DNA of 35,689 nucleotides from IMG/VR virus record IMGVR_UViG_3300045974_001003, positions 1 to 35,689 of that record; one strand, given 5' to 3'. Positions 7,018 to 14,927 of the stretch are shown in pieces. The DNA is from a virus. The translations under genes were made by a program, and so were the position numbers. Numbering within the stretch: position 1 is the first letter of the stretch; every line of letters starts with the position of its first letter. The notes under the pieces were generated by a model that was not told the DNA's origin, did not search any database, and saw only the letters and a list, made by a program, of their open reading frames with translations.

Positions 7018-7296
7018 ATGAACTTCAATTTCCCTCGTACAAAGTTCGCCGGCATCAACGGAATATGCACTCAGGTGGCTCATATTTGCAGTGAAGCAGA
7101 AGAAGCAAAAGAGTCTTCATCCACTCCTGATATTCAGCACACAGCCGAGGAAGTGATGGACTGTCTACACTCCTGCGAAACGGCGCTGCGGATCCTCCAG
7201 GATAAGTACGGAATAAATATCAGTGCGCTGCGCCGTGATGTTGAGCGTAAGAATATGGAGAGAGGGTATTACTCATCCGGGACGGAGGTGATATGA
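7018..7296 (+). CDS. MazG-like nucleotide pyrophosphohydrolase-type protein
   Basis: The 92-residue, all-helical protein shows the all-alpha NTP pyrophosphatase signature: E26-x2-E29 (SEAEEAKE) and E45-x2-D48 (EEVMDCL), followed by a long helix (HSCETALRILQDKYG) and a C-terminal VERKNMERGYY, similar to the K-N-x-x-R-G-Y ending of MazG proteins. MazG-type enzymes bind Mg through the acidic motif and hydrolyse nucleotides to monophosphates; phage versions may adjust dNTP or alarmone pools. Substrate cannot be read from the sequence. AAGGA six bases before the ATG supports the start. The stop overlaps the next ATG (ATGA). Confidence 0.6.
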   Translation: MNFNFPRTKFAGINGICTQVAHICSEAEEAKESSSTPDIQHTAEEVMDCLHSCETALRILQDKYGINISALRRDVERKNMERGYYSSGTEVI

Positions 7297-7493
7297 GCGG
7301 GGCCACAATCAGAAAATCACGTATGGTCAGCGTTGTTGCCGAAATTATGGGTATCAGTAAATCATCAGTTTTACGCCTGATCCAATCTGGAGACCTGGAA
7401 GCATATCGGGTAAAGCGCTGGTATTACGTTTTTGTCGAGTCAATTGAAAAATATCAGCAAAACAAAAAAAATGCGTCAGTTGGTATTGATTGA
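7293..7493 (+). CDS. Helix-turn-helix DNA-binding protein (excisionase/MerR-like HTH)
   Basis: A 66-residue protein with an HTH_17-type winged helix: VVAEIMGISKSSVLRLIQSGDLEAYRVKRWYYV (about residues 14-46). This is the pattern of small excisionase-family DNA binders, in which the helix-turn-helix is followed by a wing carrying K/R-W-Y. GGAGGTG at 7284-7290 is a strong ribosome site, and ATGA couples it to the MazG-like gene. With no integrase in view, a regulator or DNA-architecture role is as likely as excision; the repeat cluster 300-550 bases upstream is an obvious candidate target, by inference only. Confidence 0.75.
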   Translation: MSGATIRKSRMVSVVAEIMGISKSSVLRLIQSGDLEAYRVKRWYYVFVESIEKYQQNKKNASVGID

Positions 7494-7512
7494 TTGATTA
7501 AATAGTTGAAGA

Positions 7513-7538
7513 TAGCGGCATGATTATTCTAGCCGCTA
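7513..7538 (+). repeat. 7-bp perfect inverted repeat TAGCGGC / GCCGCTA
   Basis: The arms lie at 7513-7519 and 7532-7538 with a 12-base AT-rich spacer, in the non-coding gap between the HTH gene and the small terminase gene. No T-run follows. It could be an operator or part of a packaging recognition site; its function is unknown. Confidence 0.5.
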
Positions 7539-7545
7539 ACATACG

Positions 7546-7593
7546 GAGCCACATGGACACTGACAAAGTGCGCTGCGTGGCTCTTTCTTTTTT
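7546..7593 (+). terminator. Rho-independent terminator before the terminase genes
   Basis: GAGCCAC (7546-7552) pairs with GTGGCTC (7577-7583); an inner CACT/AGTG pair (7558-7561 and 7567-7570) extends the hairpin. TTTCTTTTTT follows directly at 7584-7593. This is a textbook intrinsic terminator that would end the early/replication transcript just upstream of the late genes. The small terminase gene starts 24 bases later, so late transcription must either read through or start within or upstream of this hairpin. Confidence 0.8.
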
Positions 7594-7616
7594 GCAAACA
7601 TCAAAGGATTACAAAA

Positions 7617-7907
7617 ATGGGATTGCCTAAAGGGAAAACAAATAATCCCAAGGGCAGAACCAAGGGAGTCAAGAACAAGAGTACTGCGGAGATCAAGGAG
7701 CTTGCCCAGACCTACAGCGCTAACGCTCTGTCTACCCTAGCGACTATCATGCGCAATTCTGACAATGATATTGCGCGGATTGCAGCGGCCAAAGAGCTGC
7801 TTGATCGAGGGTATGGCAAGGTAACTCAGGCAGTGGAAGTCTCAGGATCGTTGTCTATCGAAATGGCTGCAAGACTGAAGGAAGCACGGGAACGGGCCAA
7901 TGTCTGA
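7617..7907 (+). CDS. Terminase small-subunit-like protein (DUF5681-type N terminus)
   Basis: The 96-residue product begins with a basic, unstructured stretch (KGKTNNPKGRTKGVKNKST), typical of DUF5681 and related phage DNA-packaging proteins. A helical segment follows (AEIKELAQTYSANALSTLATIM; IARIAAAKELLDRGYGK), of the kind that stacks in small-terminase-like families. Its place directly upstream of the large terminase, with an 8-bp overlap, supports a role in recognising the packaging site. AAAGGA lies 9 bases before the ATG. Confidence 0.75.
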   Translation: MGLPKGKTNNPKGRTKGVKNKSTAEIKELAQTYSANALSTLATIMRNSDNDIARIAAAKELLDRGYGKVTQAVEVSGSLSIEMAARLKEARERANV

Positions 7908-9372
7908 ACGAAATCAACTTGAACAGCAGCTGATTGATGACATGGGAAAGATGTCGAGAGACCCTTACGCCTGGGTGCTCTACTCGTTTGACTGGGGGCA
8001 TGGTGAGCTTGGGAAATTTGACGGCCCGGACGAATGGCAGACTGTTGAGCTCAAAGAGATTACCCGTAAACTACAGGAACCGGGCGCCGATATCGGTGTT
8101 ATTATCCGAGAAGCGATTGCATCCGGCCATGGTATAGGCAAGTCTGCTTTTGTCGCCTGGCTCATCCTGTGGGCGCTTAGCACGTTCGAGGACACCATGG
8201 GCGTGGTCACTGCCAATACTGAAACCCAGCTCAAGACAAAGACCTGGGCAAACGTGGCGAAGTGGTATCGCCTCTGCATCGTCAAGCACTGGTTCACCTT
8301 CACCGCGACTGCGCTCTATTCGGTGCAGCCTGATCATGAGAAGACCTGGCGCGTGGACATGGTGGCCTGGAGCGAGAATAACACCGAGGCCTTCGCCGGT
8401 CTCCACAACCAGGGCAAGCGTATTATCCTGATCTTTGACGAAGGGTCCTCGATCCCTGACAGCATATGGGAAGTGTCCGAAGGCGCCCTGACCGATGCCG
8501 GTACTGAGATCATCTGGGCAGTGTTCGGTAATCCTACGCGGAACACTGGACGCTTCAAAGAGTGTTTTGGCAGATACAAGCACCGTTGGCACACTCAGCA
8601 GATCGATTCCCGCACGTCCCGCCTTACTGATCAGAAGCAAATCCAGGAGTGGATTGATGATTACGGTATTGATTCCGACTTTGTGAAGGTACGTGTCCGT
8701 GGTCTGTTCCCGAATATGTCCGCCAAGCAATTCTTTAACCTGGCAGACGTTGACGCTGCATATGGTCGTCACTTGCGCGTGGATCAGTACAACTTCGCGC
8801 CGAAGATCCTTACTTGTGACCCTGCTTGGGAAGGCGGCGACATGTTGGAGATCGGATTGCGTCAGGGACTGGCATTCAAGCTGCTGCGCACGATCCCCAA
8901 GAACGACAACGATATCGAGATTGCCAACATCCTGGCGCAGATTGAGGACGAGGAACAGGCTGACTCCGTGTTTGTCGATGCCGGGTACGGTACCGGAATA
9001 GTAAGCGCCGGCCGGACATGGGGAAGAACCTGGACGCTGGTCTGGTTTGCAGGCGAATCTTCTGATCCGGGTATGTTGAACAAGCGTGCTCAGATGGCCA
9101 ACGAGTTGAAGCAGTGGCTCAAGGGCGGCGGTGCAATTCCTGAGTTGCCTGAGCTGCGGGACGATATCCTGTGCCCGGAGACGGTGCCACGGACTGACGG
9201 CAAAGTTCAGCTGGAATCAAAGAAGGAAATCAAGAAGCGTCTGGGTAGATCTCCGGGCAAATTTGATGTACTGCTTCTGTCGTTTGCCTTCCCTGTTCAC
9301 AAGAAGATTAGGGGAGCGCTGGGTAGCGCTGGCCAGCACGTTGTAGATTACGATCCACATTCGGAGGTATGA
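7900..9372 (+). CDS. terL: Terminase large subunit
   Basis: This 490-residue packaging motor has a Walker A, ASGHGIGKS (74-82), Walker B IILIFDEG with D180 and E181, and a coupling motif FGNPTRNTG. The C-terminal RNase H-like nuclease shows three acidic positions: D307 in CDPAWEGGD, D360 in FVDAGYGTG and D456 in FDVLLLSFAF. The length is normal for the family. It pumps DNA into the prohead using ATP and cuts the concatemer. It overlaps the small subunit by 8 bases and is followed within 1 base by the next gene, consistent with one late operon. Confidence 0.93.
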   Translation: MSERNQLEQQLIDDMGKMSRDPYAWVLYSFDWGHGELGKFDGPDEWQTVELKEITRKLQEPGADIGVIIREAIASGHGIGKSAFVAWLILWALSTFEDTMGVVTANTETQLKTKTWANVAKWYRLCIVKHWFTFTATALYSVQPDHEKTWRVDMVAWSENNTEAFAGLHNQGKRIILIFDEGSSIPDSIWEVSEGALTDAGTEIIWAVFGNPTRNTGRFKECFGRYKHRWHTQQIDSRTSRLTDQKQIQEWIDDYGIDSDFVKVRVRGLFPNMSAKQFFNLADVDAAYGRHLRVDQYNFAPKILTCDPAWEGGDMLEIGLRQGLAFKLLRTIPKNDNDIEIANILAQIEDEEQADSVFVDAGYGTGIVSAGRTWGRTWTLVWFAGESSDPGMLNKRAQMANELKQWLKGGGAIPELPELRDDILCPETVPRTDGKVQLESKKEIKKRLGRSPGKFDVLLLSFAFPVHKKIRGALGSAGQHVVDYDPHSEV

Positions 9373-9373
9373 C

Positions 9374-9613
9374 ATGTTTCGATTTATCCTTTCCATATTG
9401 CTGATGCCGGTACTCGGATGTATGGGTGGTGGGGCCCCTTCTCCTCCCCCAGCTGCTCCACCTCCACCCGAACAACAGGATGCCGGAGTAACCGCGTCGA
9501 GAGATGCCGAGCGTTTGCGGAGACGATCCGCGACAAGTAACACCATTCTGACGTCTGCCACTGGTGTAACTGGTACGGCTCCGACTACAACCAAGACGCT
9601 CTTGGGCGCGTAG
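9374..9613 (+). CDS. Small Pro-rich phage protein with TILT...KTLLG C terminus and lipoprotein-like leader
   Basis: This 79-residue protein has three parts. Residues 1-16 are a hydrophobic leader ending VLGC, a possible lipobox. A Gly/Pro-rich stretch follows (MGGGAPSPPPAAPPPPE). The C terminus carries SNTILTSATG and KTLLGA. The last two parts match small proteins commonly found between terminase and portal in podoviruses, whose role is unknown. Those usually start at the MGGG position, so the leader here is an addition. GGAGGT six bases before the ATG at 9374 argues that the leader is translated. No Shine-Dalgarno sequence precedes the internal ATG at 9422. Confidence 0.65.
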   Translation: MFRFILSILLMPVLGCMGGGAPSPPPAAPPPPEQQDAGVTASRDAERLRRRSATSNTILTSATGVTGTAPTTTKTLLGA

Positions 9614-9649
9614 ATTAAAGCACCGTCGAGACGACAGGAGCGAAGTTTT

Positions 9650-11323
9650 ATGGCTGAAACATTACGTGAAAAATTAGAGTGCCGCAGAGCACAGATGAAG
9701 AATGAGCGGTCTTCGTTCCTTCCTCATTGGGCGGAGATCACCTCTTTCATCTCCCCTCGTACTGCCAGATATCTGACCACCGTCACTTCGAAGGGCGCAA
9801 AGTCGTACGGTTCGATCATCAACAACACTGCTACCGTAAGTCAGAGAACTTTCAAGTCAGGCATGATGGCCGGCGCGTCTTCTCCAGCACGTCCCTGGTT
9901 CAAGCTATCGGTTGGTGAGCAGTTCATGAAATCCGCTGCTGTCAAGGCCTGGTTGTTTGAAGTCGAATCGGCAATGCGTGAGGTATTCACTAAGTCAAAC
10001 TTCTACAACTCATTGCCGATGGTATACGGCGCCCTGGGTTCATATGGTACCGGCGCTCAGCTGATCGAAGAGGAGGATGAAGAGACGATCCGCTGTTATC
10101 CCTATCCTGTCGGCTCCTATATGATCGCCCTGAATGAAAAGGGCAAGGTTGACATCTGGTGCCGTGAATTTCCGATGACCGTGCGCAACTTGGTCAGGAA
10201 GTTCGGCGTCGATAACGTATCCACCACCGTCAAGAATCTTTACGACACCAACAAGCTTGAAGCCACTGTCGAAGTAGTTCACTTCATCGAGCCGAACGCT
10301 GATCGTGACGTTACCAAACTCAACAGCAAGGACAAGAAGTTCCGATCTGTCTATTACGAGCTCGGCAGCAACGAGAACAACAAGATGCTACGCGAGTCCG
10401 GATACGATGAGTTTCCCCTCCAGGTGCCGCGCTGGGATGTAGAGGCTGAAGACGTCTACGGTTATTCATGTGGTATGCAGGCCCTGGGAGATGTCAAGCA
10501 GCTGCAGCTCGAAGAGAAGCGCAAGGCGGAACTGATCGACAAGGCGGCGCGTCCACCGATGTTGGCTGATTCCACACTGCGTACAACCGGCACTTCTATG
10601 GTGCCGGGTGGTGTGACCTATATCGACAACCTGGCTGCTCAGCAACACGCCGGGTTCCGCCCGGCTTATGAAGTCAATCACGGTGGGATTCAGTACATCT
10701 CCGCCGATATCAAGGAGATTGAGTACCGCATCAAGCGTGCCTACTACGAGGACCTGATGCTGATGTTTGCCAACAGCGACAATCCACAGGTTACTGCTCG
10801 GGAAGTAGACGAACGTCATCAGGAGAAGCTATTGATCCTCGGTCCGTTCCTGGAGCGCATGAATGGAGAACTGTACGATCCATCCATTGACCGGACGTAC
10901 AACATCATGTTGCGCATGGGCAAGATTCCACGTCCACCGAAGGAGCTTGAAGGCCAACCAATCAAGGTAGAGTACACCTCGATCATGGCGCAAGCGCAGA
11001 AGCTGATCGGTACCAACTCGGTCGAGCGAGTTGTAGGATTCGTGGGTAACCTGGTTAGTCTCGGATTCTCTGATGCTGCTGACAAGTTGAACGTGGATAA
11101 CACCATTGACGGATACGCCAACATGCACGGTACTCCGCCGAATATGCTCCGATCAGAAGATGAGGTCATGGGGATCCGTGAGCAAAAGGCCAAGCAGATG
11201 CAAGCGCAGAAGATGGCCGAAATGGCACAACCGGCAGCGCAGGCCGCGACAGCTGCCAAGACGCTGAGCGATACCCCCGTTGGGGAAACAAACGCTCTAG
11301 CAAGAATGCTCGGGGGTCAGTAG
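9650..11323 (+). CDS. Portal (head-to-tail connector) protein, T7 gp8-like
   Basis: The 557-residue protein starts MAETLREKLECRRAQMKNERSS and continues with HWAEITSFISPRTARY and FKSGMMAGASSPARPWFKL, the N-terminal signature of podovirus head-tail connectors related to T7 gp8. Twelve copies form the portal ring at one capsid vertex, through which DNA is packaged and to which the tail tube attaches. Length is within the family range. The C terminus is Gln/Met/Ala-rich (AKQMQAQKMAEMAQPAAQAA), typical of portals. CAGGAG precedes the ATG. It stands directly downstream of terminase in the usual order. Confidence 0.9.
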   Translation: MAETLREKLECRRAQMKNERSSFLPHWAEITSFISPRTARYLTTVTSKGAKSYGSIINNTATVSQRTFKSGMMAGASSPARPWFKLSVGEQFMKSAAVKAWLFEVESAMREVFTKSNFYNSLPMVYGALGSYGTGAQLIEEEDEETIRCYPYPVGSYMIALNEKGKVDIWCREFPMTVRNLVRKFGVDNVSTTVKNLYDTNKLEATVEVVHFIEPNADRDVTKLNSKDKKFRSVYYELGSNENNKMLRESGYDEFPLQVPRWDVEAEDVYGYSCGMQALGDVKQLQLEEKRKAELIDKAARPPMLADSTLRTTGTSMVPGGVTYIDNLAAQQHAGFRPAYEVNHGGIQYISADIKEIEYRIKRAYYEDLMLMFANSDNPQVTAREVDERHQEKLLILGPFLERMNGELYDPSIDRTYNIMLRMGKIPRPPKELEGQPIKVEYTSIMAQAQKLIGTNSVERVVGFVGNLVSLGFSDAADKLNVDNTIDGYANMHGTPPNMLRSEDEVMGIREQKAKQMQAQKMAEMAQPAAQAATAAKTLSDTPVGETNALARMLGGQ

Positions 11324-12037
11324 GTGGCAATCAAGGGGCAGAACATACCTGAGTCGAGTAATCCCGATGTTCAGCTACTCACCGCCAAGGCCTACCGTAC
11401 GGATCTGGCAAATCATGAAACTACCTACAAACATGCAAATATACATGCCCCTGGTTCCGATGCTGAGACTGTTACATCTGTCGGTGCCCTTGTCCTGGGT
11501 GCGACAGAGAAGACAGCGCCCGTTGATACTGACATGCTCTCGCTTATGGATACGGAGGATAGCAACAAGATAAAGAAGTTCTCCTGGTCAAATATCAAGG
11601 CACGGTTTAGGGAAGCGTCCATCGCTTCCAGTATTTCTGGTGGTGACACTACTCATTGCCCTGATGGTAATTCGGTATTTGATGCTCTGGCATTGAAACA
11701 GGGAAAAAACACAGAGGGAACCTGGACACCTACTGCAGCCGGGTTAACGGTTGTGGGTGGCACAGCGATACTGTCAGGCAAATATACCAAAATTGGCAAT
11801 GTGGTTTATTACACAATTACTGTGACTCCAAGCAACCCGGGGACAACCACCATTGCAGCAACATCAGCATCATTTACGCTGCCGTCAACACCCGTGTCAA
11901 TTACTGGTGCAACTTTTATCAACAGTACGCTGGATGTAAGAGGTGATGGCTATGTATTCACAGATGGTAAAGTTTACATAACCAACTGGGCTGTAAGTGT
12001 TAGGTATTTTTACATCACAGGATTTTATTTCTTATAA
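11324..12037 (+). CDS. Fibre-like tail protein with beta-sandwich C terminus
   Basis: The 237-residue frame starts at a GTG immediately after the portal stop, with GGGGG eight bases upstream. The middle carries VGALVLGATEKTAPVDTDMLSLMDTEDSNKIKKFSWSNIKA, a linker pattern seen in phage tail fibre and baseplate proteins. The C-terminal half (GTWTPTAAGLTVVGG..YTKIGNVVYYTITVTPSN..) is a beta-rich domain common at fibre tips. Its exact role is unknown; with the tailspike that follows, it may form a host-recognition pair. Its position between portal and scaffold is unusual for a fibre gene. Confidence 0.6.
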   Translation: MAIKGQNIPESSNPDVQLLTAKAYRTDLANHETTYKHANIHAPGSDAETVTSVGALVLGATEKTAPVDTDMLSLMDTEDSNKIKKFSWSNIKARFREASIASSISGGDTTHCPDGNSVFDALALKQGKNTEGTWTPTAAGLTVVGGTAILSGKYTKIGNVVYYTITVTPSNPGTTTIAATSASFTLPSTPVSITGATFINSTLDVRGDGYVFTDGKVYITNWAVSVRYFYITGFYFL

Positions 12038-12047
12038 AGGGGGCTAC

Positions 12048-13763
12048 ATGTCAGTCCTGATATTTTCACCTAATGGTACTACAACGACCAAAACAACTCT
12101 TGCTGCTGCTGTTGCATCTGCGGATGTCTCAGGTAAAACCATAGTAGTTACATCCGCACAGACTATCGATGACCTAACTATTCCTTCAACTATTGCGCTC
12201 CGATGCGAACATGGTGGCATTATTACCGTCAATAGTGGAAAGTTGCTCACAATTAACGGGTCTTTTACAGCCGGTCAGTATCAGTGCTTTGCAGGGTCAG
12301 GGGATGTCAGATTTGGGGCAGGTAGTGTACCTGACATCTACCCCCGTTGGTTCGGGGCAAAGGGCGACGGCGTAACAGCAGACGGGGTAGCCTTCCAGCG
12401 TGCGGCGTTCTCAGTCTACAGCTCAGGTGCTACACTTCGGCCTGGTAACGGTACGTTTCTTATATCTCCTGCCGTGACGATTACCCATCCTATTAAAGTG
12501 AACGGCGAGGGACGCAATGGAGGCACAACCTTTTTATCCCCACTCAGGGCAGCTCCTAATGGCAAACAGTCCTCTTCCAATCTGTTCACAGCAACAGGAA
12601 TCAATGGTATAGAGTTCAGAGATATTAAATTGGATGGCGGAAAGTCTGCACCCTTATACGATACCGATGAAGCCACCAATCAGGCACTTATAGAGATAAT
12701 CGGCGGGACCAATATCATTCTGGAAAACCTGCAATTTACCCGATATTTTCAGAGTTCGACGGCTATATCCAGTTATGACGACACGACATATAAAGCCGCG
12801 CCGACCTATATTTATAATTCGTCCAATATTCTACTTAAAAACATCCTGTATGACTCCACGGCGTATGGGGAGTTGATGAACAACATCAACGTCCAGAACT
12901 TAACTATTGACGGCGTAATATCAGCATCATCAGCAGCATTTACTCCGGTTCAGGCATGGGGTAAAACCACGGAGAATGTCAAGATCATTAACTGCACCAT
13001 GAAGAATCATCTGGGGAGTGCGGTGAATCTTGGCGGTAAGGGACGGTTTTATCTCGCAGGAAACACAGTCGAGAACGGTAAAGGTTTCGACCTATCAGAA
13101 GAAAACTCCTGGGCGCAATATACCGACCACCCCTCTATGGATGGTGTGGTAATTACGGGCAATAATTTTGTGGACGTATCCTTGGTTGCATTAGTTGGTG
13201 ACACCCGACAAGTTGGAACGACTGTAACTGGATTAACTACGCATTCGGTATCTATAACAGGCAACACGGTAAGAGCAACGATAGACGCGAAGGTTGCTCA
13301 GTGGGGTTTGTTCACATTCGATAATGCAGTATTTTCCGGCAATTCCGGCAATGCAAGCCTAGTTGCGGGCTGGTATGACCATCTATCTGTGACCGATAAT
13401 ATATTTGACATGTTTGTATCGTCGAGCACAAACAAAACTGCGATCATATGTAGGTCACGGAATCAGGCGCACTCGATAAGTACAAAGATAATGAACAACT
13501 CTATTATTGGAGTGCCGAATGGGGGGTACGCTTTCGTTTATGATGTTTTTACTGGAGGAATCGCCGCTACTAACGACCAGATAGAATTTAGCGGTAATAC
13601 ACTACTTAACATCTATGGGCCAAATTATATAATGGTAGGGTCTGGAACGTATCTCGCCTTCCGTTTCCTAAGTGCCTATAACACTTTGTCCGGCGTGCCG
13701 TGGGCCGGTACTGATGGAACGGATGCTGTTATTAAGACGACCAGTTATTATCATTATTCGTAA
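12048..13763 (+). CDS. Right-handed beta-helix tailspike (pectate-lyase-like)
   Basis: The product is 571 residues from the ATG at 12048, which follows AAAGGGGG; an in-frame start at 11997 would lie within the previous gene. The N-terminal part holds GKTIVVTSAQTIDDLTIPSTIALRCE and then YPRWFGAKGDGVTADGVAFQRA, the entry motif of pectate_lyase_3-type beta-helices in phage tailspikes. Many short rungs follow with N-I-x-L and I-x-G-N-x-x patterns (ITGNTV, FSGNSGN, FSGNTLLN). Such trimeric spikes bind or cut surface polysaccharide. The gene is visibly more AT-rich than the portal (21 of 60 G+C at 12781-12840 against 31 of 60 at 10441-10500), which suggests exchange by horizontal transfer. Confidence 0.8.
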   Translation: MSVLIFSPNGTTTTKTTLAAAVASADVSGKTIVVTSAQTIDDLTIPSTIALRCEHGGIITVNSGKLLTINGSFTAGQYQCFAGSGDVRFGAGSVPDIYPRWFGAKGDGVTADGVAFQRAAFSVYSSGATLRPGNGTFLISPAVTITHPIKVNGEGRNGGTTFLSPLRAAPNGKQSSSNLFTATGINGIEFRDIKLDGGKSAPLYDTDEATNQALIEIIGGTNIILENLQFTRYFQSSTAISSYDDTTYKAAPTYIYNSSNILLKNILYDSTAYGELMNNINVQNLTIDGVISASSAAFTPVQAWGKTTENVKIINCTMKNHLGSAVNLGGKGRFYLAGNTVENGKGFDLSEENSWAQYTDHPSMDGVVITGNNFVDVSLVALVGDTRQVGTTVTGLTTHSVSITGNTVRATIDAKVAQWGLFTFDNAVFSGNSGNASLVAGWYDHLSVTDNIFDMFVSSSTNKTAIICRSRNQAHSISTKIMNNSIIGVPNGGYAFVYDVFTGGIAATNDQIEFSGNTLLNIYGPNYIMVGSGTYLAFRFLSAYNTLSGVPWAGTDGTDAVIKTTSYYHYS

Positions 13764-13817
13764 TGGTGGTATTTGCAAAGACATGTTAACCGAGAGGGTA
13801 CTGTCATTATATCAGTA

Positions 13818-14120
13818 ATGGATGAAATACGAAGGTCAGAACTGAACGACATCAAACTCCAGATGGATACGGAGCGCGGCCGTAAATTCATATGGCGTCT
13901 CCTGGAGATGTCGAACGTGTTCAAGCCTACATTCTCTCCTGATCCACTACAGATGGCATTCAATGAGGGTACCAGAAATCAGGGACTGAAACTATTTGCA
14001 GACATAATGGAAGTAGCACCGAAGAAATATATGGTGGCAGCACTTGAGGCGAAAGAGCGGAGTGATTTACTGGTGGCACAACTTGCGAAAGAAAAGGAGA
14101 TGAACAATGAAGATGAGTAG
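13818..14120 (+). CDS. Bbp19-like phage protein
   Basis: From the ATG at 13818 the protein has 100 residues. DTERGRKFIWRLLEMSNVFKPTF, then FNEGTRNQGLKLFADIMEVAPKKYMVAALEAKERS, is the pattern of the Bbp19 family (named after phage BPP-1), found next to head genes in many short-tailed phages; its function is unknown. A TTG at 13773 would lengthen it by 15 residues. The ATG lacks a good ribosome site, because GAGAGG lies about 20 bases upstream, so the true start is uncertain. The 3' end overlaps the scaffold by 14 bases. Confidence 0.65.
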   Translation: MDEIRRSELNDIKLQMDTERGRKFIWRLLEMSNVFKPTFSPDPLQMAFNEGTRNQGLKLFADIMEVAPKKYMVAALEAKERSDLLVAQLAKEKEMNNEDE

Positions 14121-14826
14121 AATGCTGAGAAGCATACTGTTGTTCCCGTTGGCAATATTCATGGGTATTGATGGCGGCGATCCGCCTGCCGGTGATCCAG
14201 ACCCTGCACCTGACCCGCCTGCCGCAGATCCTCCGGCCAGCGATCCACCCGCAGCAGATCCGCCTGCAGGTGGCCCAGATCCGGACAGTCCAGAGGGGAA
14301 AGCCAAAGCTGAGGCGGATGCCAAGGCGGTGGAGTCTGTAAAACTGGTAGGCGCTCCTGATGCATATGAACCGCTGACCGTGCCTGATGGCACTATCATG
14401 CCTGATGGATTCTTTGAGACCTTCAACCCGATTGCCAAGGAGTTCAATCTCTCTCAGGAGGGCGCTCAAAAACTGTTCGATCGTCTGGCTACTGACCTGC
14501 AGCCGAAGATGATTGCTGCACAGCAGGAGAAGTGGGAAGGCGTCAAGACTGCCTGGGCCGAGGCAACCAAGGTTGACAAGGAAATCGGTGGCACCGCATA
14601 CGATGCCAACGTGGCAATCGCACAACGGGCACTGAATACCTTCTCCACTCCGGAACTCAAACAGGCACTGTCAGATTATGGTATGGGCAATCACCCCGAA
14701 ATGGTGCGTCTCATGCTCCGGATCGGCAAGGCCATGCGAGAAGATTCCGTTATTCAAGCTGACGGGTCTTCAGGAGATTCAAGCACTGATCGGGTCAACA
14801 GTTTTTACCCTACAATGAATAAATAA
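14107..14826 (+). CDS. Capsid scaffolding protein with hydrophobic N-terminal leader
   Basis: A 239-residue acidic protein. After a hydrophobic leader (residues 6-19, with K2, R5 and R8 before it) comes a Pro/Asp-rich repeat region (about 24-62, units like DPPAA), an Ala/Lys segment, and helical sequence (QEGAQKLFDRLATDLQPKMIAAQQEKWEG) ending in a flexible tail. This is the usual layout of podovirus scaffolds lying just before the major capsid protein. Scaffolds guide coat assembly and leave or are cleaved during maturation. AAAAGGAG eight bases before the ATG at 14107 supports the full leader; the family-like start would be Met19, which has no ribosome site. Confidence 0.75.
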   Translation: MKMSRMLRSILLFPLAIFMGIDGGDPPAGDPDPAPDPPAADPPASDPPAADPPAGGPDPDSPEGKAKAEADAKAVESVKLVGAPDAYEPLTVPDGTIMPDGFFETFNPIAKEFNLSQEGAQKLFDRLATDLQPKMIAAQQEKWEGVKTAWAEATKVDKEIGGTAYDANVAIAQRALNTFSTPELKQALSDYGMGNHPEMVRLMLRIGKAMREDSVIQADGSSGDSSTDRVNSFYPTMNK

Positions 14827-14839
14827 GGAGGTGTCCCAA

Positions 14840-14875
14840 ATGGCTAAGAAAAAAGGCGGCGGCAAGAAGTGTTAA
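14840..14875 (+). CDS. Possible 11-codon gene MAKKKGGGKKC
   Basis: Between the scaffold and capsid genes, a very strong Shine-Dalgarno sequence (AAGGAGGTG, 14825-14833) stands six bases before an ATG that opens an 11-codon frame with Lys/Gly-rich product and a terminal Cys, ending in TAA at 14873. The ribosome site has no other start codon to serve. It could be a real micropeptide, a remnant, or a leader that tunes capsid translation. Confidence 0.4.
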   Translation: MAKKKGGGKKC

Positions 14876-14927
14876 CGTAACGTCAACCCGCACTGTCATG
14901 ATGACAAGAGCGAAAGGAGTAACAAAA

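Noticed and set aside
8071-8772. 233-codon minus-strand open frame
   Set aside because: It is fully antisense to the terminase large subunit and shows no domain; every supported gene in the window is on the plus strand.
11324-14120. Possible diversity-generating retroelement, as in BPP-1
   Set aside because: The head genes resemble BPP-1, so I looked for a reverse transcriptase and a template/variable repeat pair near the fibre genes; neither is present in the window.
13960-14625. Minus-strand frame with Arg/Trp/Cys repeats
   Set aside because: The repeats are the antisense reading of the Pro/Asp-rich scaffold segment.
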